Made by a program: the position numbers and the translations under genes
In this document: one piece after another, positions 18,368-26,651 of the stretch
Layout of the letters: each line of letters starts with the position of its first letter
Position numbering within the stretch: the stretch's first letter is position 1
Notes under the pieces: generated by a model
Databases searched by the model: none
Seen by the model: the letters and a program-made list of their open reading frames with translations, nothing else
Told to the model about the DNA's origin: nothing
Source of the DNA: DATJZH01 sp052146815
GTDB taxonomy: Bacteria; Actinomycetota; Actinomycetes; Streptosporangiales; Streptosporangiaceae
DNA length: 64,000 nucleotides
Reading direction: 5' to 3'
Assembly: GCA_052146815.1 (NCBI GenBank)
Contig: JBKQMG010000197.1
Coordinates: 76,778-140,777 of the forward strand

Positions 18368-18730
18368 GCCCGGCCCCCCCGGCGGCGGCGCCCGCCTGCG
18401 CTCCGGCCGTCGGCAGCGGCCGGCCCGCGCCGCGCCCGCCCGGCCCGCGCGGCGTGTGCCTGCCCCAGGAAGCCGGCAGGAACCCCCCTGCAAAAGCGTT
18501 CAAGACCGCCTTCCGCCGCGCCCTGATGCTGAAGGGCGTCGCGAATGCAGCCGTGCCGTCGCCGCGGCGCCGCCGGTAGCGTGGCACGACGCAGCGGCTC
18601 AGCGCCCGCGCCCGGCACGGGCGCTGAGCGGTGCAGGCGGGCGGAAGGCCCGAGGCTGGCCGAGGGCCCTGCCTGGCACGGCCGAGGGGTGCCTGGCACG
18701 GCCGAGGAACGCTGCGCGGAAGGAGAGACG
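18368..18730. other. Intergenic with a 17-bp direct repeat
   Basis: No gene supported. GCCTGGCACGGCCGAGG occurs at 18671-18687 and again at 18691-18707, just before the ribosome site of the EamA gene. The longer frame that would start EamA at 18545 runs through this low-complexity DNA and is not believed. Confidence 0.6.
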
Positions 18731-19705
18731 GTGACACGCCGCGGCTGGCTGCTGTTCGCAGCGATGAGCGTGATCTGGGGGATCCCCTACCTGCTGATCA
18801 AGGTCGCGGTGGGCGGGGTGCCCGTCCCGGTGCTGGTACTGGCCCGGGTGTCGATCGGCGCGGCCCTGCTCCTTCCGCTGGCGCTGCGGCGGAAGCAGCT
18901 CAGGGCCCTGCGACCGCACTGGCGGTGGCTCGCCGCGTTCGCGATCGTTGAGATCATGCTGCCCTGGCTCCTGCTGTCCGAGGCCGAGACACGGCTGTCC
19001 AGCTCGCTGTCCGGGCTGCTGATCGCCTCAGTGCCGATCATCGTGGCGGTCCTGGCGCGGCTGACCGGCACCACCGACCGGCTGTCCCTGGTCCGCTGGA
19101 CCGGGCTCCTGATCGGCCTGTCCGGCGTGGCCCTGCTGGTAGGGCCGGGCGTCGCGGGCGGCAACGCCGGGTCGGTCGCGGAGGTCCTGCTAGTTGCCCT
19201 CTGCTACGCGATCGGGCCGCTCATCGCCAGCCGCAAGCTCGCCGCGCTGCCGTCCCTCGGGATGACCGCGGTATGCCTGGCCTTCGCCTCGGTCGTCTAC
19301 GCGCCGCTCGCGGCCCTCGACTGGCCCGCCGCGTTGCCCTCGGCGCGCGTCCTGGCGGCCCTGGCCGGACTGGCGGTCGTCTGTACCGCGCTGGCCTTCC
19401 TGCTGTTCTTCCGGCTGATCGCCGAGGTCGGCCCGGCCCGGGCGAGCGTGATCACTTACATCAACCCGGCGGTGGCCGTCGCGCTCGGCGTCTCGATTCT
19501 CGGCGAGCAGCTGACCCCGGCGATGGGGGCGGCCTTTGCCCTGATCCTGACCGGGTCAGTGCTGGCGACCAGGCCTGGCCAGCGCCGCGAGCAGGCGATG
19601 CCCGCCGGCAGCAGCAGCCCGGCCCCCCGCAGGCGGCCGGCGGGCAGCGGTTCCGCTGCATCGGCCGGGCAGGCCGTCGGGGAATGCGCGCCTGGCCAGA
19701 CGTGA
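18731..19705 (+). CDS. EamA/DMT-superfamily transporter
   Basis: 324-residue membrane exporter with ten predicted helices in two EamA repeats. The first repeat starts at LLFAAMSVIWGIPYLLIKVAV and holds the WG-P signature; the second starts near VAEVLLVALCYAIGPLIAS and ends with VITYINPAVAVALGVSILGEQL. GTG 18731 follows AAGGAGAG. The family exports small metabolites or amino acids, and the substrate here is unknown. The last 45 residues are a polar, Ala/Gly-rich tail. Confidence 0.92.
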   Translation: MTRRGWLLFAAMSVIWGIPYLLIKVAVGGVPVPVLVLARVSIGAALLLPLALRRKQLRALRPHWRWLAAFAIVEIMLPWLLLSEAETRLSSSLSGLLIASVPIIVAVLARLTGTTDRLSLVRWTGLLIGLSGVALLVGPGVAGGNAGSVAEVLLVALCYAIGPLIASRKLAALPSLGMTAVCLAFASVVYAPLAALDWPAALPSARVLAALAGLAVVCTALAFLLFFRLIAEVGPARASVITYINPAVAVALGVSILGEQLTPAMGAAFALILTGSVLATRPGQRREQAMPAGSSSPAPRRRPAGSGSAASAGQAVGECAPGQT

Positions 19706-19843
19706 GCGGGCCGGCGCTCCCGGCCAGAGGGACAGGCAGAACGTGAGGGCAGAACGTGAGCGCAGGCCTGACCGGCTAGATGCGGGCACCGCCGGGGCCT
19801 TATCGAAGGGCGCGCCGCCGGGCGCGCGGCTAGACTCGCGCAG

Positions 19844-21085
19844 GTGATCGACCTCAAGGCTGCACGACAGGATGCCGACCGCTACCGGGAGGCGCTGGCC
19901 CGGCGGGGCGCCGCCGAGGACTTCGACGCGCTGCTCGCCGCCGACGCCAGCTGGCGGGAGCAGACCGAGCGTGCGGAGGGCCTCCGGGCGCTGCAGAAGA
20001 AGCTGTCGCGGGGTAAGCCCGACCCCGGCCAGCTGGCGGAGCTCCGGCAGCTCGCGGCCGAGCTCGCGGAGGCGGGCCAGGAGCTGGCCGCCGCCGCCCG
20101 TGAGCGTGACACGCTGCTGGACCGCATCCCGAATCTGCCCGACCCCTCCGCGGCCGACGGCATGGACGAGGAAGACGCCCAGCTCGTCCGAACCTGGGGC
20201 GAGCCGCCGTCGTTCAGCTTCGAGCCGCGGGATCATCTGGAGCTCGGCTCGCCTCGCGGCTGGATCGATATGGCCCGGGGGGCGCGGCTGTCCGGGTCGC
20301 GGTTCGCCTACCGCATCGGCGATGTCGCGCTGGCCGAGATGGCGCTGTACCGCTTCGTGATCGACAAGCTGACCCGCAGCGGCTTCCTGCTGGTACTGCC
20401 GCCGATCCTGGTGGGGGAGCGGGCCATGTACGGGACCGGCTTCCTGCCGACCGAGGAATCCAACCTTTATCACCTGGAGAAGGACGACCTGTACCTGACC
20501 GGCACCTCCGAGGTGGCCCTGGCCGGGATCCACGCCGACGAGCGGCTCGAGGAGGATCAGCTGCCCGCCCGCTACGCGGCCTTCACCACCAACTTCCGCC
20601 GGGAGGCCGGTGCGGCCGGCAAGGACACCAGGGGCATGTTCCGCGTTCATCAGTTCGATAAGGTCGAGATGTATGTCTACTGCCTGCCCGAGCAGTCGAA
20701 GGAAATTCACGACCAGCTGCTGGCGTATGAGGAAGAGATCGCCCAGGCCCTCGGCATCCCGTACCGGGTGATGAACATCGCGGTCGGCGATCTCGGCGCG
20801 CCAGCCGCGAAGAAGTACGACATCGAGGCGTGGTTCCCCGCGCAGCAGCGCTACCGCGAGATCACCTCCTGCTCCAACACCACCGACTACCAGGCCCGGC
20901 GGCTGAATATCCGGTTCCGCCGGGACGGCAAGCTGGAGTTCGCCCACACGCTCAACGGGACGGGCGCGACCGCCAGGGCGCTGCTGTCGGTCATGGAGAA
21001 CTTCCAGGACGACGGCGGCAAGGTCACGGTGCCGGAGGTCCTGCGCCAGTTCGGCGCGCCCGCCGCGCTCGGGCGCGCCGACTAG
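19844..21085 (+). CDS. serS: Seryl-tRNA synthetase
   Basis: 413-residue class II synthetase that charges tRNA-Ser (and tRNA-Sec where present). The N-terminal antiparallel coiled coil that grips the tRNA long arm spans about residues 25 to 100 (ALQKKLSRGK, ELRQLAAELAEAGQEL). Class II motif 2 is FTTNFRREAGAAGKDTRG and motif 3 is LNGTGATARALLSVMEN. GTG start at 19844 begins with MIDLKAARQDADRY, the standard N-terminus. Essential gene and evidence that the left part of the window is core chromosome. Confidence 0.97.
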   Translation: MIDLKAARQDADRYREALARRGAAEDFDALLAADASWREQTERAEGLRALQKKLSRGKPDPGQLAELRQLAAELAEAGQELAAAARERDTLLDRIPNLPDPSAADGMDEEDAQLVRTWGEPPSFSFEPRDHLELGSPRGWIDMARGARLSGSRFAYRIGDVALAEMALYRFVIDKLTRSGFLLVLPPILVGERAMYGTGFLPTEESNLYHLEKDDLYLTGTSEVALAGIHADERLEEDQLPARYAAFTTNFRREAGAAGKDTRGMFRVHQFDKVEMYVYCLPEQSKEIHDQLLAYEEEIAQALGIPYRVMNIAVGDLGAPAAKKYDIEAWFPAQQRYREITSCSNTTDYQARRLNIRFRRDGKLEFAHTLNGTGATARALLSVMENFQDDGGKVTVPEVLRQFGAPAALGRAD

Positions 21086-21167
21086 CGAGCTGCCCCTGGC
21101 GAGACCGCCGGCGGGCAAGACCGTGAGCCGGCGAGACGGCCGGCTGAGGAGACGGCGGCCCGCGCAG

Positions 21168-22820
21168 CTAGCCGGCGCTGCTGCCTGTTCCCGCGGAGGC
21201 GCCCTCCCCGCCCGTAGTACCCGCAGTGGTTCCTGTGGCGCTTGCCGCCCCGCTGAAGAGGGTCACGAGGGCCGGGCCGTCCGGCGAGCCGAGCCCGGTG
21301 CACGCATCCCAGCCCGGCCCGGCGCTGTAGGCGCCGTTGCTGCCGCTGGTGATGTCCCGGAAGCCGACAGCGGCCGTGCCCGCGGCGACGCCCGCGTACA
21401 GCCGTTCCTGCAGGAAGCCCGGCTTGGCGCCGGTGGCCTGCGCCAGCCGGCTGGTCAGCGCGGCCCACAGCGGTGCGACGGCGCTGGTGCCGCCGACGAC
21501 CTCCTGCTGGCCGTCGACCAGGACCTGGTAGCCGGTGGCCGGATCGGCGTTGCCCGCCACGTCCGGCACGCCGCGGCCGGTGCCGCCCCCCGGCGCGGCC
21601 GGCACTCCGGCCGTCGCCTGCCAGGCGGGCAGCCCGAAGACGTCACTGACGCCGCCGCCGCCCGCGCCGCCGCCTGCTCCGTCATTCCACACCGTCTCCG
21701 AGCTGATCAGCCCGGTGGCGGTACTGGCCTGCAGGCTCGTCCCGCCGCACCCGAGCGCGTGCGGGCTGGACGCCGGGAAGTCGCAGTGCGGCTGCCCGTC
21801 GGCGGCGCCGTCGCTGCTGCCGTTGTCCCCGGCGGCCACGCAGACCGTCACGCCGAGCGCTGCGCCGTCGGCGATGGCCGCGTCCAGGGAGGTGCGTCCC
21901 TGCGCGGTCCATGAATCCTCGGACTGGCCCCAGCTGATGCTGACCGCCGTCGGCGTTGGCGTCGCGTGCACGGCGTCGGTGACAGCGTCGATGAACCCCT
22001 GGTCGGTATTCGGCGCGAAATACACCGTCTGCGCGGCGCCGGGCGCGACCGATCCGGCGACCTCGATGTCGAGCAGTACCTCGCCGTCCGCCCCGGAGGG
22101 ATCCTGGCCCCCGCCGTTGCCGGCCCCGTCGACCCCGACCGCCGTGACGGGCGGCGCGGTGATGCCGAGGCCGGAAAAATAGGTGTCCAGGTCGGCCTGC
22201 GCGTATCCGCCGCCGAGCTCGATGATGGCGATCGTCTGGCCCGTCCCGTCGGTCCCGGCCGGGAATTCGTAGAACCCGGCGACCTGCGGCGGGGTGTAGG
22301 AGGTCTGCTGGGCCGCGGGAGCTGCGCGGCGCAGCTGCGACCGGGCCTGCGGCCGGTCGTCCAGCCCGACTACGGCGACGATGATGCCGTCAAGCTCCGC
22401 GGGAACCTGCAGGCCGCCCTGCCGGTAGCGGTGGGTGACGGGCCCGGCGCCGCCCGGGCCTTCGCTGGTCACGACGCTCAGCTCTGCGCCGAAGGCCCGG
22501 GCGAGCGCCGAGACCGGGCCTGCCACTCTCAGCCGCCGCGAGCCCGGGTCGCGCTGCGTCACCTCAAGGCCGAGGCTGAGCCCGGTGAGCACCTCGGCGA
22601 CGAGCGCCTGGTCGGCGGGATCCGATCCGTAACGCTGCCGCAGCTCATCGCGGCTGAGCCGGACGGGCGCGCCGTCGCGGGTGCGCGGCAGCCCGGCCAT
22701 CCGGCGGGTCAGGATGGTGATCTCGAGCCACTGTGACTCGTCCACGGCGCCTGCGGGCACGGCGCCGGCCACCGGCCCGCGCTCGGTGCCCGGCAGCGGT
22801 ACCAGCGATATGTCAGTCAT
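21168..22820 (-). CDS. S53 family serine-carboxyl peptidase (kumamolisin-like)
   Basis: 550-residue acid peptidase with an N-terminal pro-kumamolisin activation domain (ITILTRRMAGLP, LSRDELRQRYGSDPADQALV, about 30 to 170). The catalytic domain has the Glu/Asp pair spaced four apart in GEVLLDIEVAG, an oxyanion Asp region ISWGQSEDSW, and the nucleophile Ser in GGTSAVAPLWAAL. The calcium-site region is C-terminal (DITSGSNGAY). No Sec signal peptide is visible, as in many bacterial S53 enzymes of this type. ATG follows AGGAG by eight bases. A Gly/Thr/Ser-rich tail of about 25 residues ends the protein. Confidence 0.92.
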   Translation of the reverse strand: MTDISLVPLPGTERGPVAGAVPAGAVDESQWLEITILTRRMAGLPRTRDGAPVRLSRDELRQRYGSDPADQALVAEVLTGLSLGLEVTQRDPGSRRLRVAGPVSALARAFGAELSVVTSEGPGGAGPVTHRYRQGGLQVPAELDGIIVAVVGLDDRPQARSQLRRAAPAAQQTSYTPPQVAGFYEFPAGTDGTGQTIAIIELGGGYAQADLDTYFSGLGITAPPVTAVGVDGAGNGGGQDPSGADGEVLLDIEVAGSVAPGAAQTVYFAPNTDQGFIDAVTDAVHATPTPTAVSISWGQSEDSWTAQGRTSLDAAIADGAALGVTVCVAAGDNGSSDGAADGQPHCDFPASSPHALGCGGTSLQASTATGLISSETVWNDGAGGGAGGGGVSDVFGLPAWQATAGVPAAPGGGTGRGVPDVAGNADPATGYQVLVDGQQEVVGGTSAVAPLWAALTSRLAQATGAKPGFLQERLYAGVAAGTAAVGFRDITSGSNGAYSAGPGWDACTGLGSPDGPALVTLFSGAASATGTTAGTTGGEGASAGTGSSAG

Positions 22821-23021
22821 GAAACTGCTCCTAGAAATTCCGGGACGCCGGCATCAGCAGCCGGAAAGCACTTGCCTGGCCCTAGTCAATAATGCGGCAG
22901 TCCACATCGGCTGCCCTTTCCGCGCTTAATCTTCGCGGCGAATTGCCGGTCCCCCGGCCAGCGTGCCGCGGGGCCGGTCCTCCCGAGGCTGCCCGAGGCG
23001 TGCTGGCGGGCAGGCGCCGGG

Positions 23022-23495
23022 TCACCCGGCGGCGCCTTCAGGCTCAGTGACATCGGCCACCCGGGCGCTGAGCTGGCGCAGGATGTCGTCAGCACGGACC
23101 GCCACCGCGACGCCCTGCTCGCCGGCGCCGAGCGTTATCTCACTCCCGAGCGGGCGCTCGCCGGCGATCACGGGCCACGCGACGGCAGCGCCAAGCGGCG
23201 TGATCGTGCCCCGCTCGTATCCGGTGACCTGCCGGGCCGTCGCCGCGTCCGGCATCGACAGGCGCCGCTGCCGGAGCAGGGCGCGCAGCTTGGGCCAGGA
23301 GATGGCGCGATCGCCGGGCACCAGCACGAACAGGAAGTCGTCCGGGCCGCGGCGCACGATCATCGTCTTGACGACGTCCGCGGGCTCGACGCCGCGGGCC
23401 CGGGCCGCGGCGGCCAGATCCGGGACCCGGCCGTGCCTGATCACCCGGTGGTCGATGTCGGCAGACGCGGGGGCGGCGAGGGCCGGGCTGGGCAT
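23022..23495 (-). CDS. YbaK/EbsC-type aminoacyl-tRNA deacylase domain protein
   Basis: 157-residue YbaK-fold protein that probably clears mischarged aminoacyl-tRNA. Fold markers are VVKTMIVRRGPDDFLFVLVPGDRAISWPKL, with the conserved Lys of VKTM, and the Gly-rich VTGYERGTITPLGA loop that shapes the substrate pocket. It stands alone and reads toward the S53 gene. Which tRNA it edits cannot be told. Confidence 0.87.
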   Translation of the reverse strand: MPSPALAAPASADIDHRVIRHGRVPDLAAAARARGVEPADVVKTMIVRRGPDDFLFVLVPGDRAISWPKLRALLRQRRLSMPDAATARQVTGYERGTITPLGAAVAWPVIAGERPLGSEITLGAGEQGVAVAVRADDILRQLSARVADVTEPEGAAG

Positions 23496-23686
23496 CCTCC
23501 AGTATTTCCCGGCGCCGGGCCGGGGACCGCGGCGGGGCAGGAAGCACGGGGCAGGACGCGCCGGGGCGCGGCGGCCCGACGCGCCCTGGGCCGTTTAGAT
23601 GACAGTTTTCGCGGTAGCTAGTGTGGTAATTTTCGGGGCGCTCGACTGTGATAAAACCGCACTAATCCGACTATCTGGAGGCCGGA

Positions 23687-23884
23687 ATGCGCATCGTTGG
23701 GGTCCTGGTCATTATCTGGCTCGTCATCGGCGCCATTGCCGCAGGCCAGCGGCACTACTACAACCATCCCGCGGCTACCTGCGCGCACACGGGCACCATA
23801 GCCTTGACAATTGTGGCGGGCCCGCTGAACTACTTCGGCGCGAATCCGAAGACCACCTGCCAGGCTCCGAAGCCCAGCAAGTAA
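23687..23884 (+). CDS. Small conserved single-span membrane protein
   Basis: 65 residues: an N-terminal helix (MRIVGVLVIIWLVIGAIAAG), a Tyr-rich turn (HYYNHPAATCAH), a second weakly hydrophobic stretch (TIALTIVAGPLNYFG) and a short polar tail. Two cysteines face outward. The pattern of this helix followed by ALTIVAGPLNYFGxNPK is one I recognise from many actinomycete genomes, always uncharacterised. GGAGG lies just before the ATG. Confidence 0.82.
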   Translation: MRIVGVLVIIWLVIGAIAAGQRHYYNHPAATCAHTGTIALTIVAGPLNYFGANPKTTCQAPKPSK

Positions 23885-24036
23885 GCCGCTCGCGGGTCAG
23901 CGCGCGCTTGCGCCGGACGGGTTAGGCGGCTGCCGCGCCGCTGGTACCCGGCGGGCGCCGGGCCCGGCGGCGGAATGCATGTCGCGCTGCCCGTCTTGGG
24001 GTCGGCGGCGGTAGGACGCGCAGAGAGGGCATCGAG

Positions 24037-25323
24037 ATGGCCGAATCGCGAGCAGGCCGGCTGGCCGGGATGCGCAGGAACCAGCCGCGGGTCGTGGTCG
24101 TGGGCGCGGGTTTCGCCGGCCTGGCGACAGTCAGCAGGCTGACGAGGGCGGGATTGCGGGTCACCCTGATAGACCGGAACGTGTACAGCACCTTCCAGCC
24201 CCTGCTCTACCAGGTCGCGACGGGGGGACTGAACGCCAGCGACGTGTCCTACCCGCTGCGCGGCTTTGCCCGCAAGTACGGTGCCCGGTTCCGGCACGGC
24301 GAGCTGGTCGGCATCGACGACGACGCCCGCCAGGTCGTCCTCGCCGACGGCAGCCGCGTCGACTACGACTACCTCATCCTGGGGATCGGGGTCAGCGCTG
24401 CCTATTACGGCATCACCGGTGCGGACAAGTACACCTTTGGCCTCTACACCCGCCGGGACGCGGTAGCGCTGCGCGATCAGGTGTTCGCGGGCCTGGAAGA
24501 TATCAGTGCCTCGGCCGAGCGGCGTGATGTCAACGTGATCGTCGTCGGCGGCGGCGCCACCGGAGTCGAGCTGGCCGGGACCCTGGCGGAACTGCGCAGC
24601 ATCGCCGTCCCGGCGACGTTCCCCGAGATTGATCCCGCCTGCGTGCACATCAGGCTGGTCGAGCAGGCCGGCGAGCTGCTCGCGCCGTTCCACCCGTCGC
24701 TGCGCGACTACGCGCTGCACCAGCTGCGCGAGCGCGGGGTGGACGTCCAGCTGGGCACGGCGATCAGCGAGATCACCGCCGACCGGGTCCTGCTCGCCGA
24801 CGGCCGGGAACTGCACAGCGATCTGACAGTGTGGGCAGCGGGCGTGACGGCGCCGGAGGCGGCCGGTTCCTGGAACCTTCCGCAGGGCCGCGGCGGCCGC
24901 ATCGTCACCGGTCCCGACCTGCGGGTGAAAGGGCACGACCGGATCTTCTGCGTGGGGGACATCGCGCTCACCGAGGGCCATCCGCTGCCCCAGCTGGCCC
25001 AGCCGGGCCTGCAGATGGGGCGGCACGCCGCCGAGCAGGTCCGGCGCCTCGCTGTCGGCCTGCCGACCGTGCCGTTCGCCTACCACGACAAGGGCATCAT
25101 GGCGACGATCGGGCGCCGGTCGGCCGTCGTCGAGCTGCCGCGCCACATCCGCATCCGCGGCACCCTGGCCTGGCTCGCGTGGCTCGCCCTGCACCTGGTC
25201 ACCCTGCTCGGCAACCGCAACCGGATCTCCGCCCTCGTGAACCTGACCTACCGCTATCTCACCTGGGGCCGCGGCGGCGGCGTGATCGTGGGCGACGACC
25301 CGCCGATGCCGCGCCGTCAGTGA
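24037..25323 (+). CDS. ndh: Type II NADH dehydrogenase (NDH-2)
   Basis: 428-residue peripheral membrane flavoprotein that passes electrons from NADH to menaquinone without proton pumping. The FAD Rossmann motif VVVVGAGFAGLATVSRL is at about residues 15 to 32; the NAD-binding one is VIVVGGGATGVELAG at about 168. The NDH-2 signature QPGLQMGRHAAEQV, near FCVGDIA, and a C-terminal amphipathic/hydrophobic region (LAWLAWLALHLVTLLG) for membrane binding are present. A DNA ligase gene begins 13 bp downstream. Confidence 0.93.
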   Translation: MAESRAGRLAGMRRNQPRVVVVGAGFAGLATVSRLTRAGLRVTLIDRNVYSTFQPLLYQVATGGLNASDVSYPLRGFARKYGARFRHGELVGIDDDARQVVLADGSRVDYDYLILGIGVSAAYYGITGADKYTFGLYTRRDAVALRDQVFAGLEDISASAERRDVNVIVVGGGATGVELAGTLAELRSIAVPATFPEIDPACVHIRLVEQAGELLAPFHPSLRDYALHQLRERGVDVQLGTAISEITADRVLLADGRELHSDLTVWAAGVTAPEAAGSWNLPQGRGGRIVTGPDLRVKGHDRIFCVGDIALTEGHPLPQLAQPGLQMGRHAAEQVRRLAVGLPTVPFAYHDKGIMATIGRRSAVVELPRHIRIRGTLAWLAWLALHLVTLLGNRNRISALVNLTYRYLTWGRGGGVIVGDDPPMPRRQ

Positions 25324-25336
25324 CGGGGGCCCGGCC

Positions 25337-26338
25337 ATGACACACACCAGCGAAACGGGCAGCCCGCGCCACCGCCGGCCTGCCGCGGAGGCAGAGCCCG
25401 CCTGGATCACCCCGCAGCTCGCCACGCTCACCAGGGACAGGTTCTCCGACCCGAAGTGGGTCTTCGAGCGGAAGCTGGACGGCGAGCGCGGCCTGGTCTT
25501 CGCCAGCGGGCGGAACCTGCGGCTGATGACCCGTAACCAGCACGACGTCACTGCCACCCACCCGGAGGTAGCGGCCGCGCTGCGCGCTCAGCGGGCCGGC
25601 GATTTCATCGCTGACGGGGAGATCATCGCCTTCGACGGGGACCAGACCAGCTTCGCGCGGCTGCAGCAGCGGCTCGGCGTCCGTGATCCGGAGCCCGCCC
25701 TGCTCGAGTCCGTGCCGGTCTCCTTCTTCCTGTTCGACCTGCTCTGGTCGGGTGGCGAGGACATCCGGCCGCGGCCGCTGCTGGAACGCAAGCAGCTGCT
25801 GGCGGACCTGCTGTCCTTCGACGGCCCGCTGCGCTACACCGGGCACCGGGCCGGCGACGGCGAGGCGTTCTTCCGCGAGGCGCGCGCCAGCGGCTGGGAG
25901 GGACTCATCGCCAAGCGGGCGGATGCGCCCTACCGGGCGGGCCGCAGCCGCGACTGGCTGAAGTTCAAGTGCGAGAACGCGCAGGAATTCGTGATCGGCG
26001 GCTACACCGACCCGCAGGGGTCACGCACCGGGTTCGGCGCCCTGCTGCTCGGTTATTACCAGGACGGCGAGCTGATCTACGCCGGCAAGGTGGGGACGGG
26101 CTTCGACCAGCGCACCCTGACCAGCCTGCATAAGGAACTGGCCGCTCTCGAGCGGCCGCGGCCGGCCTTCAGCGGCGCCGCGCTGCCGCGATCGCCGGTG
26201 CACTGGGCGGAGCCGCGCCTCGTCGGCCAGGTCGGCTTCTCCGAGTGGACGGCGGACGGGCAGCTGCGCCACCCCCGGTTCCAGGGCCTGCGGCGGGACA
26301 AGGACCCCGCCGATGTCGTGCGGGAAATCCCGCGCTGA
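25337..26338 (+). CDS. ligD: ATP-dependent DNA ligase (LigD ligase-domain type)
   Basis: 333-residue stand-alone polynucleotide ligase equal to the ligase module of LigD. Motif I with the adenylated Lys is FERKLDGERG (Lys about 46); motif III is FFLFDLLW, motif IV EGLIAKR, motif V DWLKFKC; the OB domain ends with VGQVGFSEWTADGQLRHPRFQGLR. No polymerase or 3'-phosphoesterase module is attached and no ku gene is in the window, so a role in non-homologous end joining depends on genes elsewhere. It is convergent with the PIG-L/GT2 operon. Confidence 0.93.
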   Translation: MTHTSETGSPRHRRPAAEAEPAWITPQLATLTRDRFSDPKWVFERKLDGERGLVFASGRNLRLMTRNQHDVTATHPEVAAALRAQRAGDFIADGEIIAFDGDQTSFARLQQRLGVRDPEPALLESVPVSFFLFDLLWSGGEDIRPRPLLERKQLLADLLSFDGPLRYTGHRAGDGEAFFREARASGWEGLIAKRADAPYRAGRSRDWLKFKCENAQEFVIGGYTDPQGSRTGFGALLLGYYQDGELIYAGKVGTGFDQRTLTSLHKELAALERPRPAFSGAALPRSPVHWAEPRLVGQVGFSEWTADGQLRHPRFQGLRRDKDPADVVREIPR

Positions 26339-26417
26339 GCGTTCCGCGCTAAGCCGGCCCCGTGCTGAGCTGGCCCGCGCCTGCCGGGCCAGCGCGCGCT
26401 TCGCCGGAAGCGGGCCG

Positions 26418-26651
26418 TCAGGCCAGCCAGAGCAGCCGCGCCATGACGATGGCCGCGACCAGCGCGATGACCGCCAGGGCCTTCAGCGGCAGCCGCCGCT
26501 CGTAGCCGCGCGCGGCGTCGATCTCGTCCTCGAAGGACACCGCCGCCCGCTGCTCGGCCTGGCGCTGCAGCGCGGCGTCCTCGGGCCGCAGCGGGCTGGC
26601 GGGCTGCCAGCCGGGTGCGGCCTGACGCTCGGGCGGCGGCTCGGGAATCAT
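26418..26651 (-). CDS. Small tail-anchored membrane protein, last gene of the PIG-L/GT2 operon
   Basis: 77 residues, not recognised. A Pro-rich start (MIPEPPPERQ), a charged helix (DAALQRQAEQRAAVSFEDEIDAARGYERR) and one C-terminal membrane helix (LKALAVIALVAAIVMARLLWLA) make it a tail-anchored protein facing the cytoplasm. Its ATG overlaps the GT2 stop in the ATGA fashion seen through this operon, which argues that it is real and works with the synthase, perhaps as a small accessory subunit. Confidence 0.72.
   Translation of the reverse strand: MIPEPPPERQAAPGWQPASPLRPEDAALQRQAEQRAAVSFEDEIDAARGYERRLPLKALAVIALVAAIVMARLLWLA

Noticed and set aside
19556..21118. 520-codon minus-strand open frame
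   Set aside because: Lies over serS, whose identity is certain; no motif in the antisense product.
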